Shown one piece after another: positions 16,905 to 25,255 of a stretch of 64,000 bases of DNA; the first letter of the stretch is position 1, and each line of letters starts with the position of its first letter. The position numbers and the translations under genes are program-made. A model generated the notes under the pieces. That model was not told the DNA's origin and ran no database searches. It saw only the letters and a list, made by a program, of their open reading frames with translations. The stretch comes from Acidiluteibacter ferrifornacis (GTDB lineage Bacteria > Bacteroidota > Bacteroidia > Flavobacteriales_E > Vicingaceae). The stretch is taken from contig NZ_WWNE01000012.1 of NCBI RefSeq assembly GCF_009909615.1, forward strand, positions 1 through 64,000, given 5' to 3'.

Positions 16905-17807
16905 TTATAGTTTCTCGTTTAATTTTTCTTTCCAAAGTTCCAAATCGTACCAAGGACAACCAACGCAACCATTTTCGTCATTTTCAGTTTTTCCATTCCA
17001 ATTTTCGTCTCCTTGGTAATACCATTTTGTACCCATAAAATCTCCTCGCTTTCCTGTTTTTACACAAGTATCACAGTATCTTGATTTCCACATATTAGTT
17101 TGGTTACTCAGCAATTGAAATTTCTTACGAATTTCAGTCTCTGGCATATCATCTGGATTCGCAGATTCTTTTGTTATCCATCTTTGAGAAGGGAATTTAT
17201 GGTCAATAATCAATTCAACAGAAGTTCTTTTTACATTAAAACAAACTTCTTTTTTACCTAATACTTTTTTGATTCGTTCTTTAAGCTTTTCGGACATAGA
17301 AGCTCGTAACTCGTTTCCATCTTCAAACTTTGATTGAATTTTAGGAAGCATGACTAAAATATCATGCATGGTTTTTTTTGAACATGAAGAACATTGTCTC
17401 CTTTTAGAGCCAATTATATAGCCTTGTTTCTTAAGGGCTCCCAAACGAGCAGCTGGTTGTGGATTTTCTGCTGGAACTGGACCACAAACTCGACATTCCC
17501 AATTTCCTGAATACAATGCACGTAGAACCTTGTAAGTTTGAGTTTGTTTTTGTGAAGCAGACCAAAGTAAATCACTTTCATTAATCCATTTTTGTCTATT
17601 ATCGGGGTTTAAGATATTGTATGATTCCTCAACAGAATTGTAGAAATCTTCTTCCGTTAAATCTAAACCTTGAAATTTTAAAAATTTAGGAAGTAATCCT
17701 TGCCATGTTTGAGTTTTATACTCAAACTCTACTTCCATGAATACATCACTTGTTTTTTCTGCAATAAAAAACTCGTCTGCTAATTTGTACTTTTTATTCT
17801 TTGCCAT
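16905..17807 (-). CDS. HNH-type restriction endonuclease (cassette A1)
   Basis: This 300-residue protein lies between a controller gene and a C5-methyltransferase, the position of the endonuclease. It carries an HNH-like core: IDHKFPSQRW (201-210) with His203, then SNQTNMWKSRYC with Asn235 and Asn238. Cysteine pairs C105/C108, C139/C142, C245/C248 and GCVGC near 283-286 could bind two structural zincs. The recognition site is unknown but must match that of the methyltransferase. It overlaps the controller gene by 14 nt. Confidence 0.8.
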   Translation of the reverse strand: MAKNKKYKLADEFFIAEKTSDVFMEVEFEYKTQTWQGLLPKFLKFQGLDLTEEDFYNSVEESYNILNPDNRQKWINESDLLWSASQKQTQTYKVLRALYSGNWECRVCGPVPAENPQPAARLGALKKQGYIIGSKRRQCSSCSKKTMHDILVMLPKIQSKFEDGNELRASMSEKLKERIKKVLGKKEVCFNVKRTSVELIIDHKFPSQRWITKESANPDDMPETEIRKKFQLLSNQTNMWKSRYCDTCVKTGKRGDFMGTKWYYQGDENWNGKTENDENGCVGCPWYDLELWKEKLNEKL

Positions 17808-18027
17808 TGCTAAATTTTAGTAAGTCCTCAATTTTGACTTCTAAAGCATTAGCAATTTTCTCAATATTTACGAGAGTAATGTTTTTTTCTGCTCTCTCAA
17901 TCATTCCAATATAGGTTCTGTGAAGGTCGGCTTTATGAGCCAATTCTTCTTGCGAAATGTTGAGTAAGCGTCTGTATTTTCTAACGTTTTCTCCGAATAA
18001 ATTTAATATTTCGTGTTTAGATTCCAT
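17794..18027 (-). CDS. XRE-family controller protein of the restriction-modification system
   Basis: This 77-residue protein is a single helix-turn-helix domain: FGENVRKYRRLLNISQEELAHKADLHRTYIGMIERAEKN, with helices 2-3 at about 25-45. Its size and position before an endonuclease gene match C proteins, which delay endonuclease synthesis until methylation is complete. An inverted repeat 6 nt upstream of its start is the likely operator. It is the first gene of cassette A1. Confidence 0.9.
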   Translation of the reverse strand: MESKHEILNLFGENVRKYRRLLNISQEELAHKADLHRTYIGMIERAEKNITLVNIEKIANALEVKIEDLLKFSNGKE

Positions 18028-18032
18028 TGCTA

Positions 18033-18061
18033 ACTAAAGTCTGCACAAAGCTAACTTTAGT
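18033..18061. promoter_or_regulatory. Likely C-box operator
   Basis: ACTAAAGT (18033-18040) and its exact reverse complement ACTTTAGT (18054-18061) are separated by 13 nt, just upstream of the controller start at 18027. A third half-site before the methyltransferase supports a role in autoregulation. Confidence 0.6.
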
Positions 18062-18120
18062 ATTCAAATCCTACCACAGACTATAATTAGCATTTTCGGT
18101 TGTTTTAGCTTGCATGTAAC

Positions 18121-18350
18121 AAGTGGATATGACGCACTCTGTGCGTCATATTCATATTTTAAAATGTTAATTTTTTATTTCAATAAAACTACTAATTGTT
18201 TTAAAATCAAGCACAAAAACGTTTATTAGTCGTTTGTTGTCGTTTAAAAACGGATAAATGGTGGTTTTCATTTAGCAATAGTTTTTTCTAATCCCGAAGA
18301 TAAATGAATTTTTCGAATAAATGTTGGAGTTGGTGTGAAAATTAGAAGGT
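18121..18350 (-). repeat. Cassette-array leader, copy 1 (attI-like candidate)
   Basis: This segment of about 230 bp is repeated at 36530-36753 with small differences, including a 10-bp length change between two CGTTT repeats. Next to the array is a perfect hairpin, 18127-18151 (11-bp arms ATATGACGCAC/GTGCGTCATAT, loop TCT). The junction to the first cassette reads CCACTT|GTTACAT on the minus strand. The remaining 18351-18592 is AT-rich and I see no gene in it. By position it would be the insertion site (attI equivalent) and possibly the source of a promoter. Both roles are inference. Confidence 0.75.
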
Positions 18351-18592
18351 TATATCATTTGTGGAGAAGGAAAGGGGGGGAATGCTTTGGTGTATGAATA
18401 TGTTCCCTACTAATTCTTTAGGTTGATTTTTTTACATTTTAAATTAATAATGAATGGAGGTGAGAAATATTCACAAGGTTTCAAATGGAGATGGCGAAAC
18501 TTAAGGTATAGTTGCTCTATATCTAAAATATTGGTTTTTAGACGAATTAGCCGATAGTTCATATTTTAAATACAACCTTTAATCGCGTCTAA

Positions 18593-20056
18593 TTATTCTG
18601 TTCCAATGTGTTTCTCGTAAAATTTCCAAACCTCTTTTGCAATATCACGACCCAATTCAAGCCCTGCTACATTATCAGCTTGAATGTGGTAACCACCCAA
18701 CACTCTGGAAATTCCCGCCATTTCAGCAGTTTCTGTAAAAGTAGGAAACTCCAAGGTTACCTTTTCTCCCAAATAATCTGGTTCTGTCAATGCTCCTGCC
18801 ACTAATTCGGCAGTAGAACCAAATTCGTCACTGCCGGTCCACATTTTTAAGGCTTCACCGCATCCACCACTAATGGTGCTATGTCCGGAAACATAACTTG
18901 GAAATGGGGGACATAAAAACGTTTCCGGGGAATAAGGTCTCCAATATTTTCCCTCCATTTCAATCATTCCTTTTCCTTCTCCTCCCCATGCTTTTATTTT
19001 TTGGTTTCCGTAGTATTGATGAACCAAAGCGTAAGGTCTAGCATAATCGTAATGCATCTTGGAATCCCATGAGGCGATAAAAGCATCCATCGCTACCACT
19101 TGATTATAGAAGTACATTTTTACATCTTGGTCTAAAGTGTGATCATCTCTAATTGACACTTCTTGTGCAAATTTTAACCAATGTCCAGCTTGCTGCACCG
19201 ATTGAGGTCCGTCTCGCATGAATTCAACCAACGCTTTTTGATAATCAGTTAAATTGGCTTGCATTTCAATGACTTCTTTAACCTCTTGCTCCAACTGTTC
19301 TGAACCGATCATTGGGGGAGGACCAGGTCTAAATTGGTCTCCTGATTTTAAGGCAATCGGTTTTACTTTGTCCCAAAAAGGAGTCAAACAACCAGGTGCG
19401 AATTTTCCTCCTTTTCCATCTGCAAAATATTTGGGCTGCCAACGATTTGGATCGACATTGGTATCAGCAGAATTAATTGGTTCATAACCTGAATAATCAG
19501 CATAAGATTCTCCGTTGGATCCTTCTTCTTCGCCATATTGATTGGCTCCATCTCCCTTTCGAGCCTCAATGACAGCTTTAGCGGCTAAATTGCCAATCCC
19601 TTCGGGTGTGTTTGGGTCTAGGCTCTCGTTGTGTGGGTCTAAGCCTAGTTTTTTCATAAAATCCTCAAATACTTCCTTATCGGAGTAGTAATACTCATTC
19701 ATTGCTCTAAATGCGGCATAGCTGATAGCTATTTCTTTGTTGGTCAGTAGTTGCTCTTCATTTGGTCTCCTGTCCACATTTTGCAGATAAACTGGTATCG
19801 CTTTTTCATCGTATCTCGACCAAGCATCAAATACCGCAACAAAAATTAAAGCTAAATAACGTGAAGTTATAGTGGGTCTGGGCTTGAAGCGCTCGGTGTC
19901 ATTTGCGGTAGTAGTTAAGGCCATTTCACCCCATTGGTATGCAATGTTGTTTGCTCCTGAAGGTTCTGAGACCACCTTGTCTGTGTTGGGTTTACTGGTT
20001 GGCTGACAACCAATAGAAAGCATTGTGATGAGTAGGATGAAGTAGATTTTGTACAT
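18593..20056 (-). CDS. Vanadium-dependent haloperoxidase/PAP2-like lipoprotein
   Basis: This 487-residue protein has a lipoprotein signal (lipobox LSIGC, Cys17) and the three vanadate/phosphate-binding motifs of this family: KMHYDYARP (near 327-335), PSYVSGHSTISGG (near 388-400) and SRVLGGYHIQAD (near 450-461). Members oxidise halides with hydrogen peroxide or act as acid phosphatases, and sequence alone does not separate the two. It is exported and lipid-anchored. It is the last ordinary gene before array A. Confidence 0.9.
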   Translation of the reverse strand: MYKIYFILLITMLSIGCQPTSKPNTDKVVSEPSGANNIAYQWGEMALTTTANDTERFKPRPTITSRYLALIFVAVFDAWSRYDEKAIPVYLQNVDRRPNEEQLLTNKEIAISYAAFRAMNEYYYSDKEVFEDFMKKLGLDPHNESLDPNTPEGIGNLAAKAVIEARKGDGANQYGEEEGSNGESYADYSGYEPINSADTNVDPNRWQPKYFADGKGGKFAPGCLTPFWDKVKPIALKSGDQFRPGPPPMIGSEQLEQEVKEVIEMQANLTDYQKALVEFMRDGPQSVQQAGHWLKFAQEVSIRDDHTLDQDVKMYFYNQVVAMDAFIASWDSKMHYDYARPYALVHQYYGNQKIKAWGGEGKGMIEMEGKYWRPYSPETFLCPPFPSYVSGHSTISGGCGEALKMWTGSDEFGSTAELVAGALTEPDYLGEKVTLEFPTFTETAEMAGISRVLGGYHIQADNVAGLELGRDIAKEVWKFYEKHIGTE

Positions 20057-20202
20057 GGTTTAGGATTCTATTTTTCTAAACGGTTTGGCGTCGAAATGTA
20101 GCTAAAACTTTTTTTTTGGTCAAAATAGTAGGGTAATTTATAACTCCTTAGGACATTAATATTTGCCTGCTAGATTATAGTTATTCATCAAAGTAAAGAA
20201 AC

Positions 20203-20580
20203 CTACGAACAGTCGTTACAAACCCCGGTCAGGACACAATTGGCATTTTGAACTTCATAGCCATTGGGAACGGAATACTCTACAGGAATTTGCAGGCACT
20301 CAATCGTGTCACAGGACAAACATCGAAAATGAAAATGATGCTGAATTACTTCTTTAGGATGCTCACATTTTTTACAAATGGCAAAGTATTGTTTTCCATC
20401 TTCTGCAACTATTTTGTGAACGATCTCATCCTCACAAAACCTGTTCAATACTCGATAAATAGTAGCTCTATTGATATCAATGTCCAACTGTCGTTCAATA
20501 GCGTCCTGACTCAACGCCTTTTTTGAATTTAACAGTAAATGGAGTACCGCCTCTTTGGTGGGTGTATTTCTTCTATTCAT
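20203..20580 (-). CDS. Fur-family transcriptional regulator
   Basis: This 125-residue protein has an N-terminal winged helix (TKEAVLHLLLNSKKALSQDAIERQL, recognition helix INRATIYRVLNRF at about 36-48). A metal-binding C-terminal domain has HHFHFRCLSC (81-90), and two CxxC pairs (C87/C90, C121/C124) form the structural zinc site. It could be Fur, Zur or PerR in type. It is divergent from an oxidoreductase gene, and two palindromic operators lie in the shared 92-nt region, so it probably represses both. Confidence 0.9.
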   Translation of the reverse strand: MNRRNTPTKEAVLHLLLNSKKALSQDAIERQLDIDINRATIYRVLNRFCEDEIVHKIVAEDGKQYFAICKKCEHPKEVIQHHFHFRCLSCDTIECLQIPVEYSVPNGYEVQNANCVLTGVCNDCS

Positions 20581-20583
20581 ATT

Positions 20584-20658
20584 TTATTGCGAATAAGTTG
20601 CAATAATACGAAAAGATGGTATATTTGTCAAAAATCACTAATGCGACTGTTTCGCATT
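20584..20658. promoter_or_regulatory. Divergent promoter with two Fur-type operators
   Basis: Operator 1 is TTATTGC-N9-GCAATAA (20584-20606, core TTGCGA-ATAAG-TTGCAA). Operator 2 is AATGCGA-CTGTT-TCGCATT (20640-20658). Both share the 6-5-6 TGCRA/TYGCA layout. A textbook Bacteroidota promoter for the plus-strand gene overlaps operator 1: TTG (20598-20600), 19 nt, TATATTTG (20620-20627). Operator 1 covers the -33 element and operator 2 lies just past the expected transcription start. Confidence 0.75.
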
Positions 20659-20672
20659 TAATAAATATAACC

Positions 20673-21674
20673 ATGAACAGAAGAGCGCTTATAAAGCTAG
20701 TAGGAGTGTCAAGTTTAGCGCTAGCACTGCCTAGATCTTTATCTCTCTTTGCTCAACAAACTAATCCTATGGAAGCAAAAGAATTTGAAGTAATCATAAT
20801 AGGGGGAAGCTATGCAGGACTTTCAACAGCAATGACTTTAGGTCGTTCACTTCGAAAGACTTTAATCATTGATGCCGGAAAACCGTGTAATCGGCAATCA
20901 CCACATTCACATAATTTTTTAACGCAAGACGGAAGTACACCAAAGGAGATTGCTCAAATCGCTAAAAAGCAAGTCGCTCAATACGAAAGCATCTCATTCT
21001 ATGACGGACTTGCAACAAGTGGAAAGAAAAGTGATAAAGGATTTGAAATCACCACTTCTAAAGGAGCCATTTTTACTGCGAAGAAATTGGTTTTTGCAGC
21101 AGGAGTTAAAGACCTCATGCCAGATATAAAAGGTTTTTCTGAATGTTGGGGGATATCAGTTGTGCATTGTCCCTATTGCCACGGATACGAAATAAGAAAC
21201 CAGAAAACAGCCATAATTGCCAATGGAGAAAGAGCAATTCATCTGGCTACTTTAGTGCATAATTTAACCAAAGAGATCACCATCATCACATTAGGCAAAA
21301 AGAACTTTGAAGAAAAAGAACTCCAAAAGTTAAAAGAACACCGTATTCAAATCATTGAAAAAGAGGTTTCGGCAATAGAACATCAAAATGGTCAATTGGA
21401 AAAAATCGTATTTAAAGATGGTAGCTCGGAAAATTTTGACTGTGCGTACGCTGCTATTCCATTTGAGCAAAATTCAAAGATACCTCAAGAGCTGGGTTGT
21501 AAAATCACGGAAAACGGCCACATAGAAGTGAATTTTATGCAAAAAACCACCGAAGAAGGCATCTTTGCTTGTGGCGACAACAGTACAATGATGCGTTCCG
21601 TATCAATGGCAGTTAGCGGTGGCACCATCACAGGAGCAATGATCAATCACGAGTTGTCACAAGAAAATTTTTGA
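20673..21674 (+). CDS. Thioredoxin-reductase-like FAD oxidoreductase with Tat signal
   Basis: Starting at the ATG at 20673 gives about 333 residues with a twin-arginine signal (MNRRALIKLVGVSSLALALP). The frame also has an earlier ATG at 20616, but that lies on the promoter, so the later start is chosen. The fold is FAD/NAD-binding: IIIGGSYAGLSTA, then the redox-active CPYC in VVHCPYCHGYE, and a C-terminal GIFACGDNS block. It likely reduces an exported or membrane-associated thiol partner. It leads a three-gene run with the genes at 21676 and 21923 under Fur-family control. Confidence 0.85.
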   Translation: MNRRALIKLVGVSSLALALPRSLSLFAQQTNPMEAKEFEVIIIGGSYAGLSTAMTLGRSLRKTLIIDAGKPCNRQSPHSHNFLTQDGSTPKEIAQIAKKQVAQYESISFYDGLATSGKKSDKGFEITTSKGAIFTAKKLVFAAGVKDLMPDIKGFSECWGISVVHCPYCHGYEIRNQKTAIIANGERAIHLATLVHNLTKEITIITLGKKNFEEKELQKLKEHRIQIIEKEVSAIEHQNGQLEKIVFKDGSSENFDCAYAAIPFEQNSKIPQELGCKITENGHIEVNFMQKTTEEGIFACGDNSTMMRSVSMAVSGGTITGAMINHELSQENF

Positions 21675-21675
21675 A

Positions 21676-21921
21676 ATGATTGAAGTGTTAATGACTAACG
21701 TAAAATCTGAAATTCTGTCCATTGAAATAGTACAGTTTTTGGAAAGGGAACATCCACACCTTAAATTCGATTTTGATTTGGAAGATTTCAATCAACCTTA
21801 TCCTTGTGGTCACTCAATTTTAAGAATTGAAGGAAAAACTATAGACGTCCATTTGATCATTCAACAAGTTAAAAGTAAGGGGATGGAATGCGATTTTTTA
21901 GTAGATAAAATGTGTGTGTAG
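21676..21921 (+). CDS. Small conserved-looking hypothetical protein
   Basis: This 81-residue cytoplasmic protein begins 1 nt after the oxidoreductase stop; an internal Met6 is an alternative start. The composition is protein-like (FLEREHPHLKFDFDLEDFNQPYPCGHSILRIEGKTIDV) with two cysteines (PCGH, ECDF). No family recognised. The tight spacing implies co-expression with the oxidoreductase. Confidence 0.7.
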   Translation: MIEVLMTNVKSEILSIEIVQFLEREHPHLKFDFDLEDFNQPYPCGHSILRIEGKTIDVHLIIQQVKSKGMECDFLVDKMCV

Positions 21922-21922
21922 T

Positions 21923-22537
21923 ATGGCAGAGTTTTGGGAAAAAGCATTTAACGAAAAACAAGAAATGTGGGGGAGGGAACCTGCAAAATCCGCCCAATTG
22001 GCAAAAGATTTTTTTGTAGAAAATTCCATAAAAGATATCCTGATCCCGGGAATAGGATATGGGCGAAATGCCCAACCTTTTATAGAGAATGGAATAAAAG
22101 TTAGTGGTATTGAAATTTCAAAAACTGCCATTGAATTAGCCAGAAAACAGTATGGAAATGAAATGAATCTATTTCATGGCGCGGTCAATAAGATGCCTTT
22201 TGATGCCAAAAAATATGACGGCATCTTTTGTTATGCACTCATTCATTTGTTGGACTTCGAAGAAAGAGAAAAACTGATACAAAACTGTTACAACCAATTG
22301 ACAGAAAATGGATTTATGATATTCACTGCCATCACCAAAAACGCACCTCAGTTTGGAAAGGGTAATTGGGTCAGTAAGGACCGCTATGAAATTCACCCTG
22401 GAGCTCAGCTATTTTACTACGATGGAGAATCAGTAATCAATGAATTTGATAAGTATGGGCTTATTGAAGTCATAGAAGTGGAGGAAAGTCAGCCCATGTA
22501 TTGGATAAAATGTCAAAAAAATAGCCAGAGCCAGTAA
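21923..22537 (+). CDS. Class I SAM-dependent methyltransferase (thiopurine/tellurite type)
   Basis: This protein of about 204 residues starts at the ATG at 21923, 1 nt after the previous stop. It begins with a WEKAFNEKQEMWGREPA lead-in typical of TPMT/TehB-like enzymes. The SAM-binding motif is ILIPGIGYGRNAQPF, with the acidic ISGIEIS strand, here VSGIEISKTAIELA, and IFCYALIHLL as post-II. It probably methylates a small thiol or metalloid compound. Its link to the Fur-type regulator suggests a stress or metal response. Confidence 0.85.
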   Translation: MAEFWEKAFNEKQEMWGREPAKSAQLAKDFFVENSIKDILIPGIGYGRNAQPFIENGIKVSGIEISKTAIELARKQYGNEMNLFHGAVNKMPFDAKKYDGIFCYALIHLLDFEEREKLIQNCYNQLTENGFMIFTAITKNAPQFGKGNWVSKDRYEIHPGAQLFYYDGESVINEFDKYGLIEVIEVEESQPMYWIKCQKNSQSQ

Positions 22538-23010
22538 AGGTGGAAATAGAAAGCTCTCCAACTTCTTGTTTTTTATGCGCTTAAAATGTATATGGTTGTT
22601 GTGGTTTTTTATTGAAGAAAGTAGCTAATATTTACCGAGTAACATTTGAAAAGTTTGGAAATGAAACCATACCTAATTTGGATAGAGCTTATGATTAAAT
22701 CCTTTTCTATTTTATTTCAATCATGACATTTTAATTACAAATCATCTCCCACATTGAACAGCCTTTCCTTGTGTTATTCTTGAATCTGTCTTTTGCTATT
22801 TAGTTGATATCACTTTCTGCTATTAAAGAGTATACTTAAAACTGTTAGATCTAGGTCTTGCGCTAAGATCAATTGTAAGGCTTTAATAGTCATTTATTTG
22901 TTTGTGAAAACACTGTGTATTCAGGAGAGGTGTAGATTGTTCATTTATTCTTATTCATCGTATCTAATGAACCAAGAGTTATTCAAGCCATTATAACTAA
23001 AGTTTCAGTA
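22538..23010. other. Gene-free stretch between methyltransferase and serine hydrolase
   Basis: These 473 nt are AT-rich with stops in all frames. I see no hairpin with a T tract and no attC-like ends. It separates the convergent genes at 22537 and 23011. Confidence 0.5.
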
Positions 23011-24078
23011 CTACTTATATTCGGTTTTTGCTTCATTATCAATTGATTCTTTTTTCATGATGCGTACTATTTTATTATACATAATCTCGGATAAGTCCCA
23101 GTTGTATCCATCAAAGTTTACTGTATTGGTAAATTGAATAACTACGGCATCAATATCTTTGTGATATTTTGCTATGGTTTGATAGCCGGGAATCAGTCCT
23201 GTATGTTCATATTTGTATATGGATGAGTAGATATCCTGTTCCTTTTTATCTGTGAATACTGTGCCATCGTTTAATGCCCTAATAAATTTTCCCAGGTCTT
23301 CGGCTGTAGAGAGCATTGATCCAATTTTATCAGTTTTTAAATCGGAGTCATAGCCCACATAATATCCGCTCATAACATCTTCAATATTTACATCCTGTAT
23401 GGATCCAAAAGTATGGTATAGCTTTAATGGTGTTAGGATTTCTTCCTGAATGTATTGGAATGTTGAATAGCCAAGAACCCTACTGATAATTTTATGGATT
23501 AAGAGATAGTTCGTATTTGAATATTCATAATCTTCATCAGGTATAAAGTTAGCGGGTAAATTTAAAACTAAAGCCAAGTTTTCATCTGCCGTTTCTTTTG
23601 GTGCAGCCCAATACATATCGGTATCAGTATAGTTTGGAATACCACTGCGGTGTTGAACCATCATTCTCAGACTTATTTGATCAGCATATTCAATCTTGCC
23701 CATTAATTCTGGCAAATAGTAGGATAGGGGCTTGTCTAGCGAAAGATTCCCACTTCTTTCTAATTTAGCAATGGCCAAGGCAAGATACAGTTTACTTACG
23801 CTTGCTATTTTAAACAATGAATGTGGGTCGGCCGGGATTTTATTTTCCTTGTTTTTAAAACCAGAAACATAAAACTCAGGGGATTTTCCTTTTCTTTCTG
23901 CATATACTATAATACCATCAAATCCATAGTCATTTATTAAGTCAACTTGTTCTTGAATCGTGCGGGGTATTGGTTTGATCCAATTAAATAAGATGGGCCA
24001 TGGGATAAAATATAGAGAAATGACGGTTGAGATCAAGAATGAAATTCGAATGAATAGTATAAAATTATTTTTTGACAT
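23011..24078 (-). CDS. Serine hydrolase of the class C beta-lactamase/PBP4* family
   Basis: This 355-residue protein has an N-terminal membrane anchor (about 7-28) and the serine-hydrolase motifs: SxxK as Ser93-Val-Ser-Lys96 and YxN as Tyr186-Ser-Asn188. These enzymes act as DD-peptidases, esterases or amidases in the periplasm; most are not true beta-lactamases. It lies 19 nt downstream of a dehydrogenase gene on the same strand, so the two may share a transcript. Confidence 0.88.
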   Translation of the reverse strand: MSKNNFILFIRISFLISTVISLYFIPWPILFNWIKPIPRTIQEQVDLINDYGFDGIIVYAERKGKSPEFYVSGFKNKENKIPADPHSLFKIASVSKLYLALAIAKLERSGNLSLDKPLSYYLPELMGKIEYADQISLRMMVQHRSGIPNYTDTDMYWAAPKETADENLALVLNLPANFIPDEDYEYSNTNYLLIHKIISRVLGYSTFQYIQEEILTPLKLYHTFGSIQDVNIEDVMSGYYVGYDSDLKTDKIGSMLSTAEDLGKFIRALNDGTVFTDKKEQDIYSSIYKYEHTGLIPGYQTIAKYHKDIDAVVIQFTNTVNFDGYNWDLSEIMYNKIVRIMKKESIDNEAKTEYK

Positions 24079-24097
24079 GATTTAATGAATCCTAAAG

Positions 24098-25021
24098 TTA
24101 TTGTTTGATTATTTCTATCACCACATTACCTCTTTTTCGCCCTTTGTCAACATATTTATGAGCTTCTACAATATCAGAAAGAGGAAAGGTTTTGTTTATA
24201 AATGGTTTGAGCTTACCTTCTTCAACAAGTTCGCATACTTTGTTCATATGCTGATGTCTAGGGATGGTCAGTGACTTAACTGATGTGAAACGACCATCTT
24301 TTATGAGGATATTTGAGGCTTTGGATTTTGAGGTTTTACCAACAGCATCAAAAACGATATCAAACCTTTGATCCATTTTGTAATAGTCCCTAATTTGATA
24401 ATCCACTACAGCATCGGCTCCTAGTAATTTTACCATATCAAAATTGGAACTACTACAGACTGCCGTTACGGTGGCACCATAAGCCTTAGCTATTTGAACA
24501 GCGTAACTTCCTACACTGCCGGAGGCACCATAAATCAATACACTTTGATCTTTAGTTAGTTTTGCCTTTTGCAGAAGGAATAAGGCTGTCATTCCACCAA
24601 CTGGTAAAGCAGCGGCCTCATTAAAATTAATCGCTTTCGGCTTAAAAGCTAATACCCCTTTCTTCCTGTTTTCTGGAATGCATATATACTCTGTATAAGA
24701 GCCTGTTGGGAGCATTGTAGTGGTGCCTATAACTTCATCTCCAACTTTATATTTGATAACATCTTTACCTATAGCCTCAACAATTCCTGAAAATTCATGT
24801 CCCAGTATTTTCTTTTTCGGTTTAAACAAACCGAACATGAGTCGAATAATTAGCCAAGCTAACGGAGGAAAATTGGAACTGCGTAATCTTGTATCGCCAG
24901 ATGTAACTGTTGTAGCAGATACTTTGACTAATATTTCGTTACCCACTGGTACTGGCTTTTTAACCTCAATTAGGTTCAAAACATTTGGAGGGCCATATTT
25001 TTCGTAGACAACTGCTTTCAT
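24098..25021 (-). CDS. Zinc-independent MDR-family quinone/alkene oxidoreductase
   Basis: This 307-residue protein is a medium-chain dehydrogenase/reductase of the quinone oxidoreductase branch. It has an N-terminal GroES-like domain (MKAVVYEKYGPPNVL, then LGHEFSGIVEAIGKDV) and a Rossmann domain with the NADPH-binding GASGSVGSYAVQIAK (about 165-179). The catalytic zinc ligands of alcohol dehydrogenases are incomplete. It reduces C=C or quinones using NADPH. It is the first gene of a pair with the serine hydrolase. Confidence 0.88.
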   Translation of the reverse strand: MKAVVYEKYGPPNVLNLIEVKKPVPVGNEILVKVSATTVTSGDTRLRSSNFPPLAWLIIRLMFGLFKPKKKILGHEFSGIVEAIGKDVIKYKVGDEVIGTTTMLPTGSYTEYICIPENRKKGVLAFKPKAINFNEAAALPVGGMTALFLLQKAKLTKDQSVLIYGASGSVGSYAVQIAKAYGATVTAVCSSSNFDMVKLLGADAVVDYQIRDYYKMDQRFDIVFDAVGKTSKSKASNILIKDGRFTSVKSLTIPRHQHMNKVCELVEEGKLKPFINKTFPLSDIVEAHKYVDKGRKRGNVVIEIIKQ

Positions 25022-25255
25022 TATTTTACTGATAGTTATGCCGGCATTCCTAAAGCTTTTTGCCGACAGCTGGTTATGATTATTTATGTCTATTTATAAA
25101 CTGTTTGAATGCGTCACAATTAATTCTTGTTCTTCCATTTATTGCCAATGGTCACATTTCTTAATTGGTAGAATTCGTTCTACCAATGCTTCTATTTTAG
25201 TCAAAAGCCGAATTCTCAATAGCAATATAGATAATGAATACAAAGTTATCTTTTA

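Larger units (their letters stand above)
9639..18120 (-). mobile_element. Gene-cassette array A (integron-like, no integrase in the window)
   Basis: There are four complete cassettes, all on the minus strand, read from 18120 leftwards. A1 (18120-15347) is a C-protein/endonuclease/C5-methyltransferase system. A2 (15346-14796) is a lipoprotein. A3 (14795-10804) is an adenine methyltransferase and a nuclease-like partner. A4 (10803-9646) is an alpha/beta hydrolase. A 14-bp stub of a fifth is cut by the IS. Each cassette begins with GTTR plus 5-6 cassette-specific bases and ends with an attC-like palindrome whose first core is the exact reverse complement of those first 9-10 bases. The array starts at a leader (18121-18350) shared with array B. 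I infer site-specific cassette insertion of integron type. The enzyme is not in the window. Confidence 0.75.

Noticed and set aside
9639-18120. Array explained as ordinary defence island with dispersed repeats
   Set aside because: A dispersed repeat would carry the same end sequences everywhere. Here the 9-10-bp ends differ in every cassette yet match within each cassette, which needs a circular-intermediate type of insertion.
18127-18151. Leader hairpin as an intrinsic terminator
   Set aside because: The 11-bp stem is perfect but neither side is followed by a T tract, and the same hairpin recurs at the same distance from the cassette junction in both leaders. A recombination-site role fits better.
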